A stretch of DNA of 20,640 nucleotides from JAMCRM01 sp041685075 (GTDB lineage Bacteria; Acidobacteriota; Terriglobia; Bryobacterales; Bryobacteraceae). Below the pieces are notes generated by a model. It did no database searches and had not been told where the DNA came from. It was given only the letters and a program-made list of their open reading frames with translations. The stretch lies in contig JAWLGN010000069.1 of the NCBI GenBank assembly GCA_041685075.1, positions 1 through 20,640 of the forward strand. Reading direction: 5' to 3'. The translations under genes and the position numbers were made by a program. How positions within the stretch are numbered: position 1 is the stretch's first letter; every line of letters starts with the position of its first letter. Below, piece by piece: positions 1-6,692 of this stretch.

Positions 1-1
1 G

Positions 2-352
2 CTGTACACGGAGCTCACCGCACGGTTCGGCGCGCCGGTTTACGAGCGCACGGACGCCCCCGCGACGCCGGAACAGAAGGCCGCGCTGGCGCAGCTATCT
101 CCCGAACGGGTCGCGGCGCGCGAGCTGGCCGGGGATCCGATCGAAGCGATGCTGACGACGGCGCCCGGCAACGGCGCACCCATCGGCGGGCTGAAGGTGG
201 TGACGGCTCGGGGCTGGTTCGCGGCGCGGCCCTCGGGGACGGAAAACGTCTACAAGATCTACGCCGAGAGCTTCGCCGGGCCGGAGCACCTGCGGCGGAT
301 TCAGGCGGAGGCGCGCGAGATCGTCACCCGGACGCTGGCGGCGGTGGCGTGA
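2..352 (+). CDS. pgm: Phosphoglucomutase, C-terminal part (5' end outside window)
   Basis: This is the last 116 codons of an open frame that enters from the left edge and ends at TGA 350-352. The enzyme interconverts glucose 1-phosphate and glucose 6-phosphate in the cytoplasm, linking glycolysis with glycogen and sugar-nucleotide synthesis. The visible part is the C-terminal phosphate-binding domain of the alpha-D-phosphohexomutase superfamily. It carries the signature G-W-F-A-A-R-P-S-G-T-E-N-V-Y-K-I-Y-A-E-S-F, whose R-P-S-G-T-E loop grips the substrate phosphate. The string closely resembles the end of E. coli-type Pgm (GWFAARPSGTE..YKIY.ESF), which favours the glucose-specific enzyme over ManB or GlmM. 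The catalytic serine and metal site lie outside the window. Its stop overlaps the start of the next gene (TGATG), so the two are probably co-transcribed. Confidence 0.85.
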   Translation: MYTELTARFGAPVYERTDAPATPEQKAALAQLSPERVAARELAGDPIEAMLTTAPGNGAPIGGLKVVTARGWFAARPSGTENVYKIYAESFAGPEHLRRIQAEAREIVTRTLAAVA

Positions 353-1065
353 TGGTGGAAGCGGTGCGCGCGGCCCTGCGCCGCCATGCGAACCCCGACA
401 AGGCGGTGTTCTTGCAGCGGTTCTTCAAGACCGGCAAGGGCGAGTACGGCGAGGGCGATTGCTTCCTCGGGGTGACGGTGCCCGAGCAGCGGCGCGTGGC
501 GCGCGCCTTCGCCGGGCTGGAGTTGGACGAAATCGCGGAGTTGCTGGCGAGCCCGATGCACGAGGAGCGGCTGACGGCCCTGATCATCCTGGTGAGCCGC
601 TTCCGCCGGGCGGCGCCCGCGGAACGCCGCCGCATTTACTCGTTCTACCTGCGGCAGCGGCGGCGCGTGAACAACTGGGACCTGGTGGACCTTTCGGCGC
701 CGTACATCGTGGGACCGAGCGCTTCGGCGGGACGGCTCGCCCGGCTGGCGCACTCGACCAGCGTCTGGGACCGCCGCATCGCCATGGTGGCCACCTTCGA
801 CGCCATCCGGAAAGGCGACCCCGCGCCGGCGCTGCGCATCGCGGAGATGCTGCTCCACGACGAGCACGACTTGATCCACAAAGCCGCAGGCTGGATGCTG
901 CGCGAAGTAGGCAAGCGCTGCGGCGAGGCGGAGCTGAAAGGCTTTCTGGACCGCCACGCCGCCACCATGCCCCGCACCATGCTGCGCTACGCCATCGAGC
1001 GGCTGCCGGAACGCCAGCGGCGGAGCTATCTGGCAGCGCGGGCGGAGGAGACCAGGCGTGTATGA
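352..1065 (+). CDS. AlkD-like DNA alkylation repair protein
   Basis: A 237-residue, all-helical HEAT-like-repeat protein of the DNA alkylation repair family (PF08713; AlkD). Characterised members excise N3- and N7-alkylated purines by base excision without flipping the base. The family hallmark N-N-W-D-L-V-D-L-S-A-P is present at about residues 107-117. It supplies W109 and D113, the tryptophan and aspartate expected to contact the lesion; a further tryptophan follows at W181 (G-W-M-L-R-E-V-G-K). Length matches the family (about 230 residues). ATG 352 is preferred over the GTG at 349 because it overlaps the pgm stop, which suggests translational coupling. The 3' end overlaps the next start (ATGA, 1062-1065). 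Family assignment is firm; the actual lesion specificity is not visible in the sequence. Confidence 0.85.
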   Translation: MVEAVRAALRRHANPDKAVFLQRFFKTGKGEYGEGDCFLGVTVPEQRRVARAFAGLELDEIAELLASPMHEERLTALIILVSRFRRAAPAERRRIYSFYLRQRRRVNNWDLVDLSAPYIVGPSASAGRLARLAHSTSVWDRRIAMVATFDAIRKGDPAPALRIAEMLLHDEHDLIHKAAGWMLREVGKRCGEAELKGFLDRHAATMPRTMLRYAIERLPERQRRSYLAARAEETRRV

Positions 1066-1511
1066 CGCTTCGTGATCGTATCGTTCTGAGCGATGGCCCG
1101 GCGGCCATTGTCCTGGTCCGGCTCATGGCTGGCGCGGTGTTTCTGTCGGAGGGGATTCAGAAGTTTCTGTTTTCGGACCAGCTTGGGGCCGGGAGGTTCA
1201 CCAGGATCGGAATCCCCGCGCCGGAGCTGCTCGCGCCATTCGTCGGAGTGGTCGAGATCGTCTGCGGCGCCATGGTGCTGATCGGCCTGCTGACGCGGCT
1301 GGCCGCCATTCCGCTCATCATCAACATGCTGGTCGCCATCGCCACAACAAAGATTCCGATCCTGGCGGGAAAAGGATTTTGGGCGATGGCGCATGAGGCC
1401 CGGACGGATTGGTCGATGCTGCTGGGCTCCATCTTCCTTCTCATCGCCGGCCCCGGCCCGTTGTCGGTTGACTCGCGGCTCGGCAGGCACCGGCGCGAAC
1501 AGCAACCGTAG
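1062..1511 (+). CDS. DoxX family membrane protein
   Basis: A 149-residue integral membrane protein with four predicted hydrophobic helices (about residues 13-33, 55-77, 79-97 and 115-134). The DoxX-family pattern is clear: an early R-L-x-x-G-x-x-F-x-x-E-G-x-x-K-F motif after the first helix starts, then G-I-P-x-P near residue 50, and V-E-I-V-C-G in helix 2. DoxX proteins are small inner-membrane proteins. Some are subunits of thiosulfate:quinone oxidoreductases and others are linked to redox stress; the role here cannot be deduced. The start overlaps the alkD-like stop as ATGA, making this the last gene of a pgm-alkD-doxX string. The C-terminus is short and basic (G-R-H-R-R-E). A GC-rich hairpin follows at 1512-1535. 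Confidence 0.8.
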   Translation: MTLRDRIVLSDGPAAIVLVRLMAGAVFLSEGIQKFLFSDQLGAGRFTRIGIPAPELLAPFVGVVEIVCGAMVLIGLLTRLAAIPLIINMLVAIATTKIPILAGKGFWAMAHEARTDWSMLLGSIFLLIAGPGPLSVDSRLGRHRREQQP

Positions 1512-1535
1512 CGGCGGGCCGGCTACAGCCCGCCG
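1512..1535. terminator. Candidate bidirectional terminator hairpin
   Basis: A perfect 8-bp inverted repeat, CGGCGGGC (1512-1519) and GCCCGCCG (1528-1535), with an 8-base loop. It begins one base after the doxX-like stop and reaches into the last codons of the convergent FG-GAP-like gene. There is no T-tract on either side, so it is a stem-loop consistent with termination or mRNA 3'-end protection, not a canonical intrinsic terminator. Confidence 0.35.
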
Positions 1536-2911
1536 AGGTTGATGAGGTTATAGCCTGTGGCGGTGAGGCGCTGGTTGGCTTTGTAGAACGGGTGGGCGTA
1601 GCGCGCGCGGGCGCGTTCGGTGTCGCGGGCGGCGGGATAGCTCCAGACGCGCAGGACGCCTTCGGGCGACCAGGTCAGTAACTGCTCTCCCGGCAGGTCC
1701 AGAATCTTCGATGCCATCGCCACCGTGCCGCTGTAAGTGGCCAGCGTTCTGCCGTTCGCATCGAGCACCTTGCCGTCCTTCAGGAGTTCGTGGTAACCGT
1801 CTCCGTCGATATCCGCCGGCAGGGTGCCGTAGGCGGAAAAGGGCAGCTTGCGGCGCGCGCCGGTGTAGGGGTCGTAGACGAACTCTTCCACGCCGGTGCG
1901 CGTCAGGCCGTCCGGGCCGAGGGATTTCGAGTCGATCCGGATGGCCAGAGCGGTGCGGACGCCTTTGGGTCCCAGGTTGGCCACCCAGCCGGTGTCGATG
2001 TGACCCTGTTCGAGATCCCCCCAGAGGCGCTTTCCCGCGGCGTCGAAGGTGGCCACGCGCGGGGCCACGCGGCCGCTCTCGCGGCAGGTGAAGATGCGCC
2101 ACTGCTTGGAACTCCAATCAAGGAACGGCTGGATCACGTCGGAGTGGCCGCTGTAGCTGTCGCAGTCGGCGCAGAAGCGCTGCTCGCCGGAGGCAAGATC
2201 GATCAGGCGCTCGCCCCACAGCACCTCTTCGACACCGTCGTTATCGAGATCCACGACGGGGCACATGTGGCTTCCGCGCGGGCTTGGGCCGGCGGGGATC
2301 TTGTGCTCCCAGGCACGCGTCATGTCCGAATTCCACGCCTGGAGCGCCATGGGGCCGTAGGTGCCTTGGGCGGTCACCAGCACGGGCCGGCCCTTCACCA
2401 TGCCGCCCAGGATGAAATTGCGGTAGGTCGCGGAAATCACCTGCCCGCCGGCCGGCGACGGCCAGGGACGGCGCTCGAGCGTCTTGCCGGTGCGGGCGTC
2501 CACCCGCTCCAGGCGCTGGCCCCGGATGCTCAGGGGATGATCCGGATCGACGTTGTTTACGAACCAGATTTCGTCGACGCCGTCGCCGTCGAGGTCGAAG
2601 GGAAAGAACGGAGTGAACCAGATGCCCGGCACGACGCCGCGGCCGAGATCGCGTTTCCACAGGATCTCGCCTTTATGAGTGACTACCGCGAGGGTAAGGG
2701 TGCCCCGGGGGTAGAAGAACATTTCGTGATACGGGTCTACGTCTACGTCGGGACCGTAGGCAATCATGAAGGCCGGTGCAGCGCCGGGACCGAGCCGAAC
2801 CGGCGCTGCGCGCAACTGGCCGGTGGGAGAGCCGAGCGGGACTTCCACCACGGGCCGCATGCCGGCCGCCGCGGCCAGCGCCAGAAGGAGGGAGAGAGCG
2901 ATCAGTTTCAC
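1523..2911 (-). CDS. Exported FG-GAP/VCBS-like beta-propeller protein, distantly rhamnogalacturonan-lyase-like
   Basis: A 462-residue exported protein read from GTG 2911. That start places a Sec signal peptide at the N-terminus (V-K-L-I-A-L-S-L-L-L-A-L-A-A-A-A); an in-frame ATG at 2947 would add 12 residues before it. Three D-x-D-x-D-G calcium-loop motifs typical of FG-GAP/VCBS propeller blades occur at about residues 106 (DLDGDGVDE), 221 (DLDNDGVEE) and 367 (DIDGDGYHE). Between the first two is a stretch reporting 'ILWKRDLGRG'-like blade strands. A C-D-S-Y-S-G-H-S-D segment near 250 and the Y-A-H-P-F-Y-K-A-N-Q end recall the propeller of PL11 rhamnogalacturonan lyases. That resemblance is from memory and weak, so an enzymatic role is not claimed. 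The gene lies 78 bp downstream of the sensor kinase on the same strand and converges on doxX. Confidence 0.6.
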   Translation of the reverse strand: MKLIALSLLLALAAAAGMRPVVEVPLGSPTGQLRAAPVRLGPGAAPAFMIAYGPDVDVDPYHEMFFYPRGTLTLAVVTHKGEILWKRDLGRGVVPGIWFTPFFPFDLDGDGVDEIWFVNNVDPDHPLSIRGQRLERVDARTGKTLERRPWPSPAGGQVISATYRNFILGGMVKGRPVLVTAQGTYGPMALQAWNSDMTRAWEHKIPAGPSPRGSHMCPVVDLDNDGVEEVLWGERLIDLASGEQRFCADCDSYSGHSDVIQPFLDWSSKQWRIFTCRESGRVAPRVATFDAAGKRLWGDLEQGHIDTGWVANLGPKGVRTALAIRIDSKSLGPDGLTRTGVEEFVYDPYTGARRKLPFSAYGTLPADIDGDGYHELLKDGKVLDANGRTLATYSGTVAMASKILDLPGEQLLTWSPEGVLRVWSYPAARDTERARARYAHPFYKANQRLTATGYNLINLGGL

Positions 2912-2947
2912 ATTGCCATGCTCGCACAACCGGCGGGCGCGGGGCAC

Positions 2948-2973
2948 CCGGGGGCCTGCACCACGGGCCCCGG
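2948..2973 (-). terminator. GC-rich hairpin between kinase and FG-GAP-like gene
   Basis: CCGGGG (2948-2953), then one bulged G, then CC (2955-2956) pairs with GG (2966-2967) and CCCCGG (2968-2973) around a 9-base loop. That gives an 8-bp stem with a single bulge, 17 bases beyond the kinase stop. It has no T-tract downstream on the minus strand. It could partly terminate kinase transcription or stabilise its 3' end, so the downstream gene may not be fully co-transcribed. Confidence 0.3.
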
Positions 2974-2989
2974 TTATGCGTCGTTCACG

Positions 2990-5900
2990 TTAGCTCGAAA
3001 GCAGGATTTCCTTCAGCGTTTCCGCCAGGCGGCTGGCGGTGTAGGGCTTCTGGATGAAGCCGGAGACCGTCTGGCCGGCGAACAGCGTCAGGGCCTCGGC
3101 TTCGCTGTAGCCGCTCGACACCACGACTTTGGCGTTCGGCCGGAGTTTGCGGAGTTCCGGAAGGACCTCGTCGCCTCCCATCTCGGGCATGCTCAGGTCG
3201 AGGAGGACAAGCGGGATGTCGCCGGGGTGGCGCTTGGCGATGTCCAGGGCCGCGGGCCCGCTGGGGGCCTCCAGGACGTCGTAGCCGTAGCGCACCAGGG
3301 TCTTCCTGGCCAGTTCCCGGACAAACTGCTCATCGTCCACCACCAGCACGGTCCCCTTACCGTGGAGCGCGCTCCGGGAGGTCCGTGCGGCGGCTCCCGC
3401 CGTCTTTCGAGCGGCCGCCGGGAACAGGACCGTGAAGCAGGTGCCCTCCCCCGGCCTGCTCTCCAACCCGATGGCGCCCTTATGGCCCCGCACGATACCG
3501 GCCACGGCCGCCAGCCCCAGGCCGCGGCCGAGGAACTTGGTCGAGAAGAACGGGTCGAAGGCCTTGGCCCGGGTGGCGTCGTCCATGCCGCAGCCCGTAT
3601 CCCGGACCTCGAGCCAGACGTACCGGCCCGGGCGCAGGCCGCCGGCCCACGGATGGCGGCGCTGGTATTCCTCATCCACGTCGCACATCCCGGTGCGCAC
3701 GTCGATCATCCCGGCGGCGCTGCCGATGGCCTCGGCCGCATTGATGACCAGGTTCATATAAACCTGCTGGAGCTGGCCGCGGTCGGCTTCCACGGCTGGG
3801 AGATCAGCTTCGAGGTGCAGCCGGATGGCGATCTTTTTGGGAATGGATGGCTGCACCAGAACGTTGAACTCGCCAATCAGCTTGGAGAGGTCGAAGGGCT
3901 GCACCAGGAAGCGTCCCTTGCCCGAGTAGGCCAGCATCTGGCGGGTGAGGTGCGCCAGTTCCTCGCCGGTGCGGATGACGCCATAGAGCAGCTCGGAAGC
4001 TTCGGAGTCCGCGGGCACCAGTTCGCGCGCCAGGCTGGCGTTGCCGATGACTCCGGTCAGCAGGTTATTGAAGTCGTGAGCGATTCCGCCGGCCAGCAGC
4101 CCAATGCTTTCCAGGCGCTGGGCCTCGCGCAGGTGCTCTTCGGCCTGCTTCCGTTCGGTGATGTCCTGGAACATCCCCACGGTGCGGATAGCGGCGCCGG
4201 AGTCGTCGCGCACATGCTCGCACTTGCCGTGCACCCAGCGCACCTCGCCGCTCGGCCGCACGATGCGGTGGTCGATCTCGAAGGAGTCGTTGCCTTCGCG
4301 GAGCGAGGCCGTGTAGGCTCGATCCACGGCGGCGCGGTCGTCGGGGTGCACGGCATCGAGGAACGCGTCCCAGGTGCATCGGGACTCCTTTGGCCCGATG
4401 CCGAAGATGCGGAACATCTCGTCGGAACAGGTAAGCCGGCCGCTCGCGCGGTCGAGTTCCCAACTGCCCAGGTGGGCGATCTCCTGCACGCGCTTGAGCG
4501 AGGTGGTGAGGGCGTCGCGTTCGGAGAGCGCGCGGGCCAGCTTGAGGTTGCTATAGCTCAGGATGGAGAGCAACTGGCCGAGTCTGGCCAGGAAGGTCAT
4601 GCCCGCGTCCACCTCCGCGCGGCGGAAGCGCGGCGCGGAATCGATGGCGGCCAGGTACTCCTCTTCCGGGAAGCCGTACAAAGCCGCCTGCCGGCGGAAG
4701 ACGTCGTAGTCGATGGGCTCGTCCAGCAGGAAGAACTGCCCGGTAAACAGGTTGCCCTTGTGAACCCCGCCGAGCATGAGCGGCGTGGTCATGTACCAGA
4801 GGTTGTTCTTGCACTGATAGAGTTTGAAGGTACCGGGGGGCACGCCCACGGTGAGATCGGTCTGGCTTTCGATGCATCGGCGGCAGGCTTCGGGGTGCTC
4901 GCGGTGAAAGCGGGAGCAGACGTCCTGCCAGCCCGCGGCGACCAGCACCTTGCCCTGAAGATCCGCGATGGTCATGGGGAAGCCGGCCATCTTGTAGAAG
5001 TCTTCGAGCAGGGACTGCATGGCCGGGACGTCGAGAATATCTTCGAGCGCCAGGTTGCCGACGTCGCCCTCGGGGGACAGGATGCTTTCGAGCTTGAGGC
5101 GCACGCGGCGCTCGCTCTGGCGCAGCGCCTCCTCGGCGCGGCGCTTCTCGGTGGCGTCGTGGAAGACCAGCACGGCGCCGACCAGGTTGCCGTCGCTGTC
5201 GATGATGGGCGCGGCGCTGTCTTCGACCGGGATGGTGGTGCCGTCGCGCGCGATCAGGGCGGTGTGGTTGGCCAGCAGGACGACCTCGCGCCGGGTCAAA
5301 GCCTGCTTGACGATATCGGGGGCCTCGTCCCCGTTGCGCTCGTCGACGATACGGAAGACTTCGGAGACCGGCCGGCCGTGGGCTTCCTCGGCCATCCAGC
5401 CGGTGAGTTTCTCGGCGGCGGGGTTGAGGAAGACCACGCGTCCCTCGGTGTCCGCGGCCAGCACGGCGTCGCCGATGCAGGTGAGGGTGACGCGCAGCCA
5501 TTCCCGGTGACGGCGGAGCGACTCTTCGGCCTGCTTGCGCCGGGTGATCTCGCGGGCGATGCAGGAGATGCCTGCGACGTTGCCCCGGCGCCCGCGAATG
5601 GGAGAGAGGGTGAGGGCTACGTGAATGGGGGTGCCGTCTTTCCGGATGCCAATGGTTTCGTAGTCCTGGATGAGTTCTCCGCCGCAGGCGCGGCGCGCGA
5701 GTGCGGCAAAGCCGTCGCGGGCGCCCGGGGGATCGAGGATGGCGATGTGGCGGCCCAGGACCTCCTTGCCGGAGTAGGAGAACATGCGCTCAGCGCCGGC
5801 GTTCCAACTCTGAATGGAGCCGTCGAGATCCTGCCCGATGATCGCTTCGGTGGAGGACTCGACGATGGCCGCCAGCAGCGCCTGCGCATCTTCGTTCCGG

Positions 5901-6502
5901 CGCAGCGAGGCCTCGATGCGCTTCCGCTCCGCGCTCTGGATGATCTGCCAGTGGCCGGCGCGCCGCACCAGGGCGAAGGCGTGATTGCTGACGACGTCCA
6001 TGATTTCGACGGCGCCGCACCGGGCCAGGCTATAGGTGCAACATGCCAGCATGGGGTGCTGTTTGATGAGAGCGTCGATGGCGGCTTCATAATCGGTGAA
6101 GTCGTTCCAGTCGGCGCTTTCCAGCCAGAAGGTGTTGCCGCTGAGGCGCAACCCGTCGAGGCCGCGCGCCCGGGCCGCCTGGAGCCGCTCGATCCATCCG
6201 CGCAGCACGCGGCCGGAATCGAACGTTCCGCCGGCGGTGTACCACTGGCGATAGTCCAGGATTTCAAGGCGGCCGGCGCGGATATAGGGCTCCAGATCTC
6301 CGACGGCCCGCGCGAGCGCGGACCTGGCCTCCTCGAGGCCCAGCGGCTCGGAGGTGATCCACATGCAGAGTTCGTTGCTGTCGAGCCCTGCCTTGAAGTA
6401 GGGGACCAGAATATCGATGAGGTCGCCCTTGTGCTTGTAGAACTGGCAGAAGTGAGTGCCCCAGGGCACGTCACCGACGATTGCGATCCCGGTCTCTCTC
6501 AC
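2990..6502 (-). CDS. Hybrid sensor histidine kinase: MEDS-PAS-PAS-PocR-PAS-HisKA-HATPase-REC
   Basis: A 1170-residue, apparently soluble multi-sensor kinase with no convincing membrane segment. Domains in order: MEDS (DcmR-type sensory domain, about 6-190, starting with G-D-V-P-W-G-T-H-F-C-Q-F-Y); PAS about 204-326; PAS about 329-461; PocR ligand-sensing domain about 485-656; PAS/PAC about 671-786; phosphoacceptor H809 in A-H-D-F-N-N-L-L; ATPase N box around N921, G1 box D-T-G-C-G-M at 968-973 and G2 box G-R-G-L-G-L-A; receiver domain with D1056/D1057, phosphoacceptor D1102 and K1152. The frame is open to an ATG at 6694. GTG 6502 is chosen because family members begin at the matching R-E-T-G-I-x-V-x-G-D-V-P-W-G, and A-A-G-G-G-A precedes it; ATG 6538 is the alternative. 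There is no output domain, so a separate response regulator or phosphorelay partner is required. It is divergent from the TonB receptor gene. Confidence 0.9.
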   Translation of the reverse strand: MRETGIAIVGDVPWGTHFCQFYKHKGDLIDILVPYFKAGLDSNELCMWITSEPLGLEEARSALARAVGDLEPYIRAGRLEILDYRQWYTAGGTFDSGRVLRGWIERLQAARARGLDGLRLSGNTFWLESADWNDFTDYEAAIDALIKQHPMLACCTYSLARCGAVEIMDVVSNHAFALVRRAGHWQIIQSAERKRIEASLRRNEDAQALLAAIVESSTEAIIGQDLDGSIQSWNAGAERMFSYSGKEVLGRHIAILDPPGARDGFAALARRACGGELIQDYETIGIRKDGTPIHVALTLSPIRGRRGNVAGISCIAREITRRKQAEESLRRHREWLRVTLTCIGDAVLAADTEGRVVFLNPAAEKLTGWMAEEAHGRPVSEVFRIVDERNGDEAPDIVKQALTRREVVLLANHTALIARDGTTIPVEDSAAPIIDSDGNLVGAVLVFHDATEKRRAEEALRQSERRVRLKLESILSPEGDVGNLALEDILDVPAMQSLLEDFYKMAGFPMTIADLQGKVLVAAGWQDVCSRFHREHPEACRRCIESQTDLTVGVPPGTFKLYQCKNNLWYMTTPLMLGGVHKGNLFTGQFFLLDEPIDYDVFRRQAALYGFPEEEYLAAIDSAPRFRRAEVDAGMTFLARLGQLLSILSYSNLKLARALSERDALTTSLKRVQEIAHLGSWELDRASGRLTCSDEMFRIFGIGPKESRCTWDAFLDAVHPDDRAAVDRAYTASLREGNDSFEIDHRIVRPSGEVRWVHGKCEHVRDDSGAAIRTVGMFQDITERKQAEEHLREAQRLESIGLLAGGIAHDFNNLLTGVIGNASLARELVPADSEASELLYGVIRTGEELAHLTRQMLAYSGKGRFLVQPFDLSKLIGEFNVLVQPSIPKKIAIRLHLEADLPAVEADRGQLQQVYMNLVINAAEAIGSAAGMIDVRTGMCDVDEEYQRRHPWAGGLRPGRYVWLEVRDTGCGMDDATRAKAFDPFFSTKFLGRGLGLAAVAGIVRGHKGAIGLESRPGEGTCFTVLFPAAARKTAGAAARTSRSALHGKGTVLVVDDEQFVRELARKTLVRYGYDVLEAPSGPAALDIAKRHPGDIPLVLLDLSMPEMGGDEVLPELRKLRPNAKVVVSSGYSEAEALTLFAGQTVSGFIQKPYTASRLAETLKEILLSS

Positions 6503-6610
6503 GTTTATGGGGTCCCTTCGGCGGCCGGCACGGCACATCTTCGGTTTCGGTGTTGCAGACCGAATTAGTTTAATACAATGCACGCGGCAGCGTCTCTGCA
6601 GGGAATTTCC

Positions 6611-6638
6611 TTGACGGCTTCCGTGACGAATGGATAAC
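6611..6638 (+). promoter_or_regulatory. Candidate sigma-70-like promoter for the TonB-dependent receptor gene
   Basis: TTGACG (6611-6616) is followed by a 16-bp spacer and GATAAC (6633-6638), a near-consensus -35/-10 pair in the kinase/receptor divergent region. It would give a leader of roughly 50 bases before ATG 6693. A second -10-like element, TATACT (6681-6686), ends only 6 bases before that ATG and could instead drive a leaderless transcript. The near-palindrome GGGAATTTCC (6601-6610) lies directly upstream of the -35. Confidence 0.4.
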
Positions 6639-6692
6639 AGGCCCTGAAAAGGCAAACCCCCAAATTCCGCCCGGCTGCTATATACTGCCAGC

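Noticed and set aside
1790..6568. A 1592-codon plus-strand open frame opposite the FG-GAP-like and kinase genes
   Set aside because: It is antisense to two well-supported genes, has no recognisable domain, and is typical of stop-poor complementary frames in GC-rich DNA.
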